Part shown: positions 1-5,049 of the stretch, piece by piece
How the letters are laid out: every line of letters starts with the position of its first letter
Position numbering within the stretch: position 1 is the first letter of the stretch
Virus record (IMG/VR): IMGVR_UViG_3300043444_000198
Coordinates: 1 to 28,942 of that record
Length of the DNA stretch: 28,942 nucleotides
Reading direction: 5' to 3' (one strand)
Source: a virus
The notes under the pieces: model-generated
What the model was told of the DNA's origin: nothing
Database searches by the model: none
The model's input: only the letters and a program-made list of their open reading frames with translations
Made by a program: the position numbers and the translations under genes

Positions 1-127
1 CTCTATATTTACTGAGTGGGTCCATTAGTTCTGCGTTTGCGTTTTGGTTTAGTTACTTTCGGAGCTTCCGTCTGCTCATCAGCCTCGATACCCTCGTAGC
101 GGATTGGTGCAGTCGTTGTTTCCTTTT
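1..127. repeat. Terminal direct repeat, left copy (circular closure overlap)
   Basis: Bases 1-127 are identical to 28816-28942. The exact identity, and a length equal to a common assembler k-mer, suggest a circular contig rather than a biological terminal repeat. The unique genome would then be 28,815 bp. The repeat contains the last 39 codons or so of the 84-aa gene and the start of the 113-aa gene that precedes the small terminase, so both genes are intact on the circle. Confidence 0.93.
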
Positions 128-263
128 CGAACAAATAGCCGAATCCTATGCTGACATAGTACTGATATCTGTTCATATCTATATTGTCAACAACAACAGT
201 CATGTTTCCGAGCGAGGTGTTCTTGACGATAGTCTTGCCCTTGTATTCATCTTTTATTTTCAT
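9..263 (-). CDS. Conserved-looking phage protein with basic C-terminus, 84 aa
   Basis: An 84-aa protein that begins MKIKDEYKGK at 263. It overlaps the end of the sigma-like gene by 17 nt, and its stop overlaps the start of the next gene (ATGGACCCACTCAGTAA) across the circular join. The N-terminal two thirds look like a small beta-rich domain ending in YQYYVSIGFGYLFE. The tail has a KPKRKRR cluster that could bind nucleic acid. Its place directly before the packaging genes suggests a DNA-packaging or virion-assembly role, but this is inference from position. I do not recognise a named family. Confidence 0.8.
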   Translation of the reverse strand: MKIKDEYKGKTIVKNTSLGNMTVVVDNIDMNRYQYYVSIGFGYLFEKETTTAPIRYEGIEADEQTEAPKVTKPKRKRRTNGPTQ

Positions 264-780
264 TGTGTATGGTTTTTAGTGTGCTTTTTATGTCAGAGAT
301 TAGGTAGTGTGCTGACGTAACTGGGATATTGAAATACTGCGCCATTGATCGTGCTGTTGTGAGCCCTTTGTCGAAGTATGCCTTTGCGACTGCAATCTTG
401 ACATTGTCTGTCAGCCCATCTCGATAGATGTCCACCGATGACTTCCATCCCTGGTACTGCTGCTCGATTGCGATTTTGTAGTTTAGGTCCTCCTCATCAT
501 CGTATCTGTCCGGCACTGCTGTCTCATTAGCCAGGATTCTCTCATCCTTGAAGCTGTTGACGTTCTTCCAGATGACTTGCCGCTTGATTGAGTTGAGGAT
601 ATAGCTCTTGACCTTGCCGACATCCTCGGTGTTGTCATTGATTTCGAGGCAGTGAAGGTATGCGTTGGAGATGACCGTGTCGATAGTGAGTTTCGGATTG
701 TACTTGGAGCAGAAGTACCTGGTGTATCGGTACAGCTCCTCATAGTGGGACGATATGTAGCGGTCAAGAGTTGCCTTCAT
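247..780 (-). CDS. Divergent sigma-70/ECF-like RNA polymerase sigma factor
   Basis: A 177-aa protein; the start MKATLDRYIS at 780 is preferred over an upstream in-frame ATG at 852 because that extension lies inside the preceding gene. Residues 5-75 (HYEELYRYTRYFC ... ISNAYLHCLE ... IKRQVIW) resemble a sigma region 2 helical bundle. Residues 140-172 (LTTARSMAQYFNIPVTSAHYLISDIKSTL) look like a region 4 helix-turn-helix. An acidic linker (DRYDDEED) joins them. Small phage sigma-like proteins usually redirect host RNA polymerase to middle or late promoters. The gene lies at the early/late boundary, directly before the terminase and virion genes, which fits that role. An alternative is a non-sigma HTH transcription factor or small terminase-like protein. 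The assignment is by motif and context only. Confidence 0.5.
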   Translation of the reverse strand: MKATLDRYISSHYEELYRYTRYFCSKYNPKLTIDTVISNAYLHCLEINDNTEDVGKVKSYILNSIKRQVIWKNVNSFKDERILANETAVPDRYDDEEDLNYKIAIEQQYQGWKSSVDIYRDGLTDNVKIAVAKAYFDKGLTTARSMAQYFNIPVTSAHYLISDIKSTLKTIHNENKR

Positions 781-964
781 ACCAGTTGGTGAAATCTTTG
801 TACCAGATTTTGCGTCTGATTTGCGAGCAGAAGCACTCTCTGTCGGGCACACCGGTCACGCTGACCTTGATTGCCTTGAGTTTGTTCAGCACTTTCTTGG
901 TGAGACGTTCTTTCTCATCCATTAGTTGCACTGCTTTGACGTATTCTATTTGCTCTCTATCCAT
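764..964 (-). CDS. Small basic protein with CxC motif, 66 aa
   Basis: A 66-aa protein beginning MDREQIEYVK. An in-frame ATG at 1060 is ignored because it would run far back into the membrane protein gene. The N-terminal half is a charged, probably coiled helix. The second half holds DRECFCSQIRR (Cys 44 and 46) and a KDFTNWYE end. Arrangements of this kind occur in small phage proteins, but I cannot name a function. It overlaps the upstream gene by 19 nt and the sigma-like gene by 17 nt, so it is translationally embedded in the same operon. Confidence 0.72.
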   Translation of the reverse strand: MDREQIEYVKAVQLMDEKERLTKKVLNKLKAIKVSVTGVPDRECFCSQIRRKIWYKDFTNWYEGNS

Positions 965-1194
965 TCGCTGATGATGTAGGCACCCATCGCTGTGATTGCT
1001 GCCGTATATATATTGCCTGAAAGTATCAGAGCAGTCCAAAATGAGGTGCATTTCCAGCATCCGAATCCAGCGTGAATGTAATCACCGAGCTTGGAGCTTG
1101 GGATGACTCTCATGAATGTGAAGTCGATGACCCAGTGCAGAGGCTCGAAGTTGGCGATGAGCCACCCGAGTGCGAGGTATTGTATCAGTTCCAT
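946..1194 (-). CDS. Small membrane protein with CWKC motif, 82 aa
   Basis: An 82-aa protein with two to three hydrophobic segments, around residues 4-28 and 50-76. Between them is GCWKCTSFWTAL (Cys 46 and 49). A CxxC followed by an aromatic-rich helix at a membrane boundary resembles DUF1360-like small membrane proteins of bacteria and phages; the match is by pattern only. Its start overlaps the end of the preceding 38-aa membrane peptide by 10 nt, so the two are likely translated together. It may act in the inner membrane (superinfection exclusion or envelope modification), but nothing in the sequence decides this. Confidence 0.72.
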   Translation of the reverse strand: MELIQYLALGWLIANFEPLHWVIDFTFMRVIPSSKLGDYIHAGFGCWKCTSFWTALILSGNIYTAAITAMGAYIISEWIESK

Positions 1195-1301
1195 AGGTCA
1201 AAGATAGTTTTAATTACTAAAATGATAGCAACTGCTGTCAAGAGTATCATGGTGCCGATTGCAGCCATCTCCTCACGTTGATCGTTTTGATTTAGTTTCA
1301 T
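1185..1301 (-). CDS. Single-pass membrane peptide, 38 aa
   Basis: A very short ORF beginning MKLNQNDQREEMAAIG. A hydrophilic N-terminus is followed by one hydrophobic helix (residues 14-32), then a short FDLWN end. Its ATG overlaps the stop of the upstream 52-aa gene as ATGA, and its TGA lies inside the start of the 82-aa membrane protein. This chain of overlaps supports a real gene despite its size. A degenerate copy of the junction repeat (1296-1314) covers its start. Function unknown; a partner of the CWKC membrane protein is plausible. Confidence 0.6.
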   Translation of the reverse strand: MKLNQNDQREEMAAIGTMILLTAVAIILVIKTIFDLWN

Positions 1302-1456
1302 TGTTCTTCGTTTACTATTTCTAATGTTCCATCAAAATGGTATCCCGTTAGTCTAATCAGCTTTTCAAGGTGATAAATCAAGTCCTCAAGCTCCACATCC
1401 TCGTGGTCGAACTCATAGCTGGCTTTGTGTCCGTAGTGGGTTATTTGTATTTTCAT
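1298..1456 (-). CDS. Small acidic hypothetical protein, 52 aa
   Basis: A 52-aa ORF beginning MKIQITHYGHKASYEFDHED and ending in EIVNEEQ. It has a beta-strand-like start, a central acidic helix (VELEDLIYHLEKLIRL) and a closing strand, which suggests a compact alpha/beta fold. The start sits in the junction repeat at 1454-1472, and its stop overlaps the next ATG by 4 nt. I recognise no family. Confidence 0.62.
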   Translation of the reverse strand: MKIQITHYGHKASYEFDHEDVELEDLIYHLEKLIRLTGYHFDGTLEIVNEEQ

Positions 1457-1659
1457 TGTTCTTGTTGTTTAAATGTTTGGCTGTAGTATTCTTCCGCTGA
1501 ACAATATTTACCCATTGTTGGAGACTCCCACCAAGCCTTAACTATCTGTTCCTTCTCCATTTCTTTGGCTTTATGTATAGCCTCGTATAAAAGTTTATTG
1601 TCAAAAGGTGAGTAATGTTCTAACATCTCACTCTCCAACCATTCTACTGCTGTTTTCAT
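1453..1659 (-). CDS. Hypothetical protein, 68 aa, in repeat-flanked cassette
   Basis: A 68-aa protein beginning MKTAVEWLESEMLEHY and ending QTFKQQEQ. Its last codons are encoded by the junction repeat itself, and its stop overlaps the next ATG as ATGA. The sequence KAWWESPTMGKYCSAEEYYSQTF resembles short phage ORFs of unknown role that vary in presence among related phages. The gene is visibly AT-rich compared with the replication and structural genes. Confidence 0.65.
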   Translation of the reverse strand: MKTAVEWLESEMLEHYSPFDNKLLYEAIHKAKEMEKEQIVKAWWESPTMGKYCSAEEYYSQTFKQQEQ

Positions 1660-1671
1660 TGTTCTTGTTGT

Positions 1672-1851
1672 TTAAGTAATTGAGTTAACAAATTTTTTTG
1701 CCTCTTCCAAAGTATCAAATTCATCTTGTGTGTACTGAAAGAAATCACCTCCAAACATAGGAGTTACAAATACTACATACTTTTTGTTAGGTGTTAGCCT
1801 TACTTCTGCATAGGTTTCCATACCTAAATCTTGTTCATATACTACTTTCAT
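1672..1851 (-). CDS. Hypothetical protein, 59 aa, in repeat-flanked cassette
   Basis: A 59-aa ORF beginning MKVVYEQDLGMETYAEVRL and ending EEAKKFVNSIT. Strands at the start and middle (KKYVVFVTPMFGG) followed by a C-terminal amphipathic helix (LEEAKKFVNSI) suggest a small alpha/beta protein. The stop codon TAA is the first part of one junction repeat and the start codon is the end of another, so the gene is a discrete repeat-bounded unit. Function unknown. Confidence 0.62.
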   Translation of the reverse strand: MKVVYEQDLGMETYAEVRLTPNKKYVVFVTPMFGGDFFQYTQDEFDTLEEAKKFVNSIT

Positions 1852-1863
1852 TGTTCTTGTTGT

Positions 1864-2070
1864 TTAAAGTTCTGCCCCAATAGCTTCTAAATCATCTATT
1901 GTTTGAGCTGAGTTAATAATTGAAGGAATGTTAATAACATCTACTCCATTTCTAATTGGGAAGAATAATGTTTGAAAATCAATTCCATTGCTATAAATAG
2001 CCTTGTATCCTGTTTTTCCTTGTTGTTCGTTTGTGTATCTCTCTACACTTTGTAAAAATTTTGTTTTCAT
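1864..2070 (-). CDS. Hypothetical protein, 68 aa, first gene of repeat-flanked cassettes
   Basis: A 68-aa ORF beginning MKTKFLQSVERYTNEQQGK and ending IDDLEAIGAEL. It is bounded on both sides by the junction repeat (2065-2086 and 1846-1867). It is the first gene after the terminator at 2111-2137, so it needs either read-through or a promoter within 2071-2110; no convincing promoter is visible there. AT-rich; no family recognised. Confidence 0.6.
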   Translation of the reverse strand: MKTKFLQSVERYTNEQQGKTGYKAIYSNGIDFQTLFFPIRNGVDVINIPSIINSAQTIDDLEAIGAEL

Positions 2071-2110
2071 TGTTCTTGTTGTTTAAAGGTTTTACATTTC
2101 GTGTTTAGTT

Positions 2111-2137
2111 AAAAAAGCCTTTTTCGCTCAAGAAGGC
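2111..2137 (-). terminator. Rho-independent terminator between early gene blocks
   Basis: On the minus strand the RNA forms GCCTTCTT-GAGCG-AAAAAGGC (an 8-bp stem with one mismatch), followed at once by TTTTTT. It lies after the MazG-like gene and before the block of small repeat-flanked genes, so it would separate the replication operon from the small-gene block, or make expression of the latter depend on read-through. Confidence 0.7.
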
Positions 2138-2198
2138 AATAACTCTATCTCCCTACGATGAGAACCGACACTTACTCGGCAGGCTACGTTCCGCACGT
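2111..2198 (-). ncRNA. Possible structured RNA or 3' UTR ending in terminator
   Basis: This 88-nt interval between two minus-strand genes has no ORF and is noticeably more GC-rich than the small genes next to it. Reading minus, it contains a small hairpin CCGA-GTAAGTG-TCGG, a second possible hairpin TCTC-ATCGTAGG-GAGA, and then the terminator. Every other gap in this region is only a few bases, so a retained 88-nt spacer is unusual. It could be a small RNA, a structured 3' UTR or an attenuator. It is not a tRNA: no T-loop TTCRA is present. Confidence 0.3.
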
Positions 2199-2405
2199 CT
2201 ACGGCATTTGTTTTACATCTTGTTTCAGCTTTTCAATATACAGCGTGGCATCCATCATCTCTTCCTGGAGGTGATTTAGCCAATCGGTGATGCTCAGGTC
2301 GTCACGATCTAAAGTGCGCCCATATTTTTTGATGCCGAGCTGGCTGCGCTCATAATACTTTGCCAGTACCTTGAGCAAGATTGGGTCTTGTATTTGCTGT
2401 TTCAT
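2199..2405 (-). CDS. MazG-like nucleotide pyrophosphohydrolase-type protein, 68 aa
   Basis: A 68-aa protein, nearly all helical. Residues 12-60 (AKYYERSQLGIKKYGRTLDRDDLSITDWLNHLQEEMMDATLYIEKLK) match the pattern of small phage MazG-like/all-alpha NTP pyrophosphohydrolase proteins, with the EExxD (EEMMD) metal-binding helix. Such proteins hydrolyse non-canonical or excess dNTPs or ppGpp-like nucleotides. This one is shorter than full MazG domains (about 100 aa) and lacks a clear second acidic motif, so it may be a reduced or non-catalytic member. Its start overlaps the stop of the upstream gene by 1 nt. Confidence 0.55.
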   Translation of the reverse strand: MKQQIQDPILLKVLAKYYERSQLGIKKYGRTLDRDDLSITDWLNHLQEEMMDATLYIEKLKQDVKQMP

Positions 2406-2593
2406 TAGTTAAGGCTTGACCATTGTTCATAAAATTCCTCTGGAGTCACTTCCGAGATGTGTACTTCATCTGAGAAGGTGAGCACGATGCAAGTGTTGAC
2501 ACCTGGCATCATGTTGAATAAGTCGTGCACCCTTGCAACCAAGCTATCGAGGTTGTCATTTTTGGTGCCTATGTATGCGATGAAGTACTTCAT
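2405..2593 (-). CDS. Hypothetical protein, 62 aa
   Basis: A 62-aa ORF beginning MKYFIAYIGTKNDN and ending FYEQWSSLN. The pattern strand-helix-strand (FIAYIG, LDSLVARVHDLFNMM, CIVLTFSDEVHISEV) suggests a small alpha/beta fold. Its start lies 4 nt inside the end of the HTH gene, so it is in the same operon. No family recognised. Confidence 0.65.
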   Translation of the reverse strand: MKYFIAYIGTKNDNLDSLVARVHDLFNMMPGVNTCIVLTFSDEVHISEVTPEEFYEQWSSLN

Positions 2594-2799
2594 TTCATTA
2601 GAAAGTTGAAGGCTTGAATGTAGAACTCATCACCCACCCCATTGCCTCTCATAAATCGATTGACAGTGTAGTAGTTGAGATTCATATCTTCAGCCAAGTG
2701 AGTCATCTTATATCGACTTGAGAGTCGGGACCTCAACTCTTTGTGGATGAAGTCCCGAATGTTCTCGCCATCAGAAAGGTAAATCGTCATCGATTTCAT
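2590..2799 (-). CDS. Small helix-turn-helix DNA-binding protein, 69 aa
   Basis: The likely start is MKSMTIYLSDGENIRDF at 2799, or the second ATG at 2790 (66 aa); longer versions run deep into the SSB-like gene in another frame. Residues 31-66 (SRYKMTHLAEDMNLNYYTVNRFMRGNGVGDEFYIQAFNFL) look like an XRE/Cro-type helix-turn-helix in which LAEDMNL is the first helix and YYTVNRFMRG the recognition helix. It may be an early transcription regulator acting on one of the repeat-rich intergenic regions, but no target is shown. It overlaps the SSB-like gene by 29 nt. Confidence 0.6.
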   Translation of the reverse strand: MKSMTIYLSDGENIRDFIHKELRSRLSSRYKMTHLAEDMNLNYYTVNRFMRGNGVGDEFYIQAFNFLMK

Positions 2800-3094
2800 C
2801 TGTGATTGGTTTTGATGGTGCTGCTGCTGATTCGATGCGGATATCCCATGCATTGAGGCTGACATAATATCTGCCATTGTACTCACGACCTCGAAGGTCG
2901 AACTTGACCTCACATTCTTGACCGACTCTTGCTGTCTCCAGGAACTTCACTCGCTCATTGACTGCTTGAAATTGTACCAGCTGCGGATACTTGTCCCCGA
3001 TTGAGAGCACGAACTCTCTGATGTTCATTTTCTCACTCACTTGTTTGGCTTCACCGAGTAGGTGAATGGTGCCTTTTGCTTTTAGCTCTTCCAT
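2771..3094 (-). CDS. DUF3127 family single-strand DNA-binding-like protein
   Basis: A 107-aa protein beginning MEELKAKGTIHLLGEAKQVSEKMNIREFVLSI. The pattern KGTIHLLGEAKQVSEK ... REFVLSIGDKYPQ ... VGQECEVKFDLRGREYNGRYYVSLNAW is that of DUF3127, a family common in Bacteroidetes and their phages and predicted to form an OB-fold. The C-terminus is an acidic tail ending DDDLPF (102-107), the same kind of tip that bacterial SSB uses to recruit partner proteins. It probably coats ssDNA during phage replication or recombination. The gene lies directly after the exonuclease and annealase genes, as an SSB partner would. Only 2 nt separate it from the exonuclease gene. Confidence 0.82.
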   Translation of the reverse strand: MEELKAKGTIHLLGEAKQVSEKMNIREFVLSIGDKYPQLVQFQAVNERVKFLETARVGQECEVKFDLRGREYNGRYYVSLNAWDIRIESAAAPSKPITDEIDDDLPF

Positions 3095-3096
3095 TT

Positions 3097-3714
3097 TTAT
3101 TTGTTATTTAGTTGTTCGTAATATTCATGATATAGATCGGATGCTTCTTTAAGGCGAGCAACCATCTTGGCCTCGATGTCTTCATCTCTGTCATACCAGA
3201 GAGCTGTGATGCGCTTCTCAGGATTGATGTGGTCAACTCGATGCAGCTGAAGATTCTCGTATTCGTTGAGGAATTCATCCCAGGTAGTCACCATGCAGTA
3301 GATGAGCTCGGCACATGGCTTGTCATATAGCATCATGTATGCTCTGAGCTGCCATTCATAGAGTGGATTGACTGCATCTTCCACAAGTGCCGGGAATGTA
3401 TCGAGTGACCAGGATGTTTTGACATCAATCACTCGCTGCTCGATGATGATATCAGCAGTTCCGATGAGATAGTCATTCTCGATTGTCACTTCATTCTTGA
3501 CATAGTCAGTGAATCTCACCGAGTTGATGAGGTTGATTGATTCCAGCTCTTGCTCTCTACCCTTCCAGATGTATTTGTTATTGAGTTCTGTGGTGTAGTT
3601 ATAGAAGTCTTGCTTCGCACACTCCTTGATGTAGCTCTTGGCTGTTTCTCCCATGCTGTCCTTGGCTCTGCCATTGGTCATCAGCTTACCGATTTGCGAT
3701 GGATGCCATTTCAT
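3097..3714 (-). CDS. YqaJ/lambda-exonuclease-like PD-(D/E)XK recombination nuclease
   Basis: A 205-aa protein beginning MKWHPSQIGKLM. Motifs fit the lambda-exonuclease/YqaJ group: GETAKSYIKE (22-31), an acidic GREQELE (52-58), GTADIII (85-91, catalytic Asp 88), VIDVKTSW (95-102, the D-x-K pair at 97 and 99) and a YEWQLRAYMMLY helix (119-130). Such enzymes resect dsDNA ends 5' to 3' to expose ssDNA for an annealase. The start overlaps the stop of the ERF gene by 4 nt (ATGA), so the annealase-exonuclease pair is translationally coupled. It most likely serves recombination-dependent replication and repair in the cytoplasm. Confidence 0.85.
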   Translation of the reverse strand: MKWHPSQIGKLMTNGRAKDSMGETAKSYIKECAKQDFYNYTTELNNKYIWKGREQELESINLINSVRFTDYVKNEVTIENDYLIGTADIIIEQRVIDVKTSWSLDTFPALVEDAVNPLYEWQLRAYMMLYDKPCAELIYCMVTTWDEFLNEYENLQLHRVDHINPEKRITALWYDRDEDIEAKMVARLKEASDLYHEYYEQLNNK

Positions 3715-4244
3715 AGTGCGAGCATTTTGGATTGAGCTTCAGTGAGTGAATAGTTGGAAGCCAACTGTTGTGCTGTGTACTTGCCAGCTTCGATTGCTTC
3801 AAGTGCTGATTTGAATCGCTCTGCATTAATCGTTGGCTTTCCTTTCTGTGAATCTGCTGCACCATTGCCATCATCATCCACAGCTTGAAGTGATAGCAGT
3901 GATTGCAATGTACCTCTTCTGAAGTAAGTGACAGCAGCGAGCACCTTTTGTGGGTCTGTGATGACTGGAAGGCTCATGAATGATTCGATGACCTCACCAG
4001 AATCGATGTCGATGATACGAGTCACCACATCATTTCCCACCACTGGCTGCAATAAAAGCAGTCCATGCTCGTGGAGGATAGGCTCCACCGTTGTGAGCAG
4101 CGCATTGATGTCAGCGTAGCTCTTTTTAAAATGAGGATTCGTTGCATTCTTAGCAACCTTTCCGATTTGCTGCTTGGCAGCGTGCAATTTTTGCCAAATG
4201 TTCATTGGCTCTGCGAGTGTAGCCTCCGCTTTCTTTGTAGTCAT
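3711..4244 (-). CDS. erf: ERF family ssDNA-annealing recombinase
   Basis: A 177-aa protein starting MTTKKAEATLAEP at 4244; a longer frame to 4295 is rejected because a promoter core lies in that extension. The ERF core is clear: KNATNPHFKKSYADINALL (32-50), VEPILHEHGLLLLQP (53-67) and DPQKVLAAVTYFRRGTL followed by LQAVDDDGNGA (97-129). The C-terminal 40 residues (ERFKSALEAIEAGKYTAQQLASNYSLTEAQSKML) form a small helical domain. ERF proteins promote annealing of homologous single strands. With the exonuclease and SSB-like genes this makes a full phage recombination module. It has its own early-type promoter just upstream. Confidence 0.9.
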   Translation of the reverse strand: MTTKKAEATLAEPMNIWQKLHAAKQQIGKVAKNATNPHFKKSYADINALLTTVEPILHEHGLLLLQPVVGNDVVTRIIDIDSGEVIESFMSLPVITDPQKVLAAVTYFRRGTLQSLLSLQAVDDDGNGAADSQKGKPTINAERFKSALEAIEAGKYTAQQLASNYSLTEAQSKMLAL

Positions 4245-4263
4245 AAATTGTTGTTTTGAATTG

Positions 4264-4296
4264 TAAATATACGCATTTATTTGATTGATTCGCAAA
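4264..4296 (-). promoter_or_regulatory. Early promoter for the ERF-exonuclease operon
   Basis: On the minus strand: TTTG (4296-4293), a 21-bp spacer, then TATATTTA (4271-4264). This fits the Bacteroidetes primary-sigma pattern TTTG-N19-21-TAnnTTTG except for the last base. The core TGCGTATATT is shared with the promoters at 7469-7478 and 9819-9828. It ends 21 nt before the ERF start codon. The upstream half overlaps the end of the nuclease gene. Confidence 0.68.
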
Positions 4297-4735
4297 ACTG
4301 CTCATAAAATTGCAAGAATCCTTCAAAATCTCTGGCAATAACGTACACACCACCAGCCTCTTCGATTGCTTTCTGGTATGCTTTCTGTGCATCAGACTGT
4401 CTATCTTTGCCATACTTGACCTCAATCTTAACTGAACGTCCCTTAATCGTGGCGGAGATATCTGCCGAGCCTGGTGTGCCGGTGCCCTTGGTCCACTGCC
4501 CACCGATGGCCACTCCATCTGTGCGGTATTTCTTTCGATAGACTCCCATGGTGTTGATTCGCTCCGCTTGGCATCCACTGAACTGAAGGAATCCGATGAT
4601 TGATTTGGTCAGCGCATTGGCTCCGTTGTCATTCCATTGGTCCAGGGCAATCAGATGCGGTGGGATGGTTGGATACTTTTCCATTTTGTGCTTTAGCTGG
4701 AGGTCTTTGAGTAGTTGTCGGTGTTGTCTTGTCAT
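4277..4735 (-). CDS. Holliday-junction-resolvase/VRR-NUC-like nuclease
   Basis: A 152-aa protein with start MTRQHRQLLK at 4735, chosen because it gives a 4-nt ATGA overlap with the gene before. The second half has a PD-(D/E)XK core: GTPGSADISATIKG (86-99, Asp 92), KIEVKYGKDRQS (103-114, Glu 105 and Lys 107), then SDAQKAYQKAIEEAGGVYVIARDFEGF. This layout is typical of VRR-NUC and archaeal-type resolvase folds in phages. It probably resolves branched intermediates before packaging. Its place between the primase and ERF genes supports a replication/recombination role. Substrate specificity cannot be read from sequence. Confidence 0.75.
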   Translation of the reverse strand: MTRQHRQLLKDLQLKHKMEKYPTIPPHLIALDQWNDNGANALTKSIIGFLQFSGCQAERINTMGVYRKKYRTDGVAIGGQWTKGTGTPGSADISATIKGRSVKIEVKYGKDRQSDAQKAYQKAIEEAGGVYVIARDFEGFLQFYEQFCESIK

Positions 4736-5049
4736 ATTATTTTTGTTAGTATTGCTGTACAATTATAATGAGTTGGATTTAGAAAACCATATCTTTTGTC
4801 TCTGTTCAAATGGTCCAAAAACAAATGACTATTTTCGACATAGTTTACAACCATAACATCTGTGATTGAATATCCGTAATTCATGCACACATCAATCAAC
4901 TCATCCTCACATTCAATCATCATCTTGTATGCTTCTGCTTTTGATATGTCGTATTTTTGACACCATTCATCCATTTCATATCTGCAAACTCGCCTCAATG
5001 TTTTCAGCTTGATTCCATCTTTGAGTTGTTTTTTAGTTACTAATTTCAT
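4732..5049 (-). CDS. Hypothetical protein, 105 aa, in replication operon
   Basis: A 105-aa protein beginning MKLVTKKQLKDGIKLKTL and ending AILTKII. It starts with a basic segment, followed by helices (RRVCRYEMDEWCQKYDISKAEAYKMMIECEDELIDVCMNYG). KYDISKAEAYKMMIE could form part of a small helical DNA-binding domain, but no canonical motif is clear. The start overlaps the primase stop by 4 nt and the stop overlaps the nuclease start by 4 nt, so the three are one translational chain. Function unknown. Confidence 0.68.
   Translation of the reverse strand: MKLVTKKQLKDGIKLKTLRRVCRYEMDEWCQKYDISKAEAYKMMIECEDELIDVCMNYGYSITDVMVVNYVENSHLFLDHLNRDKRYGFLNPTHYNCTAILTKII

Larger units (their letters stand above)
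1451..2086 (-). repeat. Four near-identical 22-bp gene-junction repeats
   Basis: The core CATTGTTCTTGTTGTTTAA on the plus strand, preceded by TTT, occurs at 1451-1472, 1654-1675, 1846-1867 and 2065-2086. A degenerate fifth copy is at 1296-1314. On the minus strand each copy supplies an A-rich leader ending in the ATG of one small gene, and two copies also supply the TAA stop of the gene before. Copies are 192-219 bp apart, one small gene per interval. They act at least as translation-initiation leaders and may promote gene shuffling by recombination. Confidence 0.85.

Noticed and set aside
2138-2198. Possible tRNA or tRNA fragment
   Set aside because: It contains GGTTCTCATCG, but no T-loop TTCRA, no acceptor stem and no anticodon arm can be built.
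4150-4578. 142-aa minus-strand ORF
   Set aside because: It crosses the ends of two well-supported genes (ERF and the nuclease), covers the ERF promoter, and has a composition typical of an out-of-frame reading.
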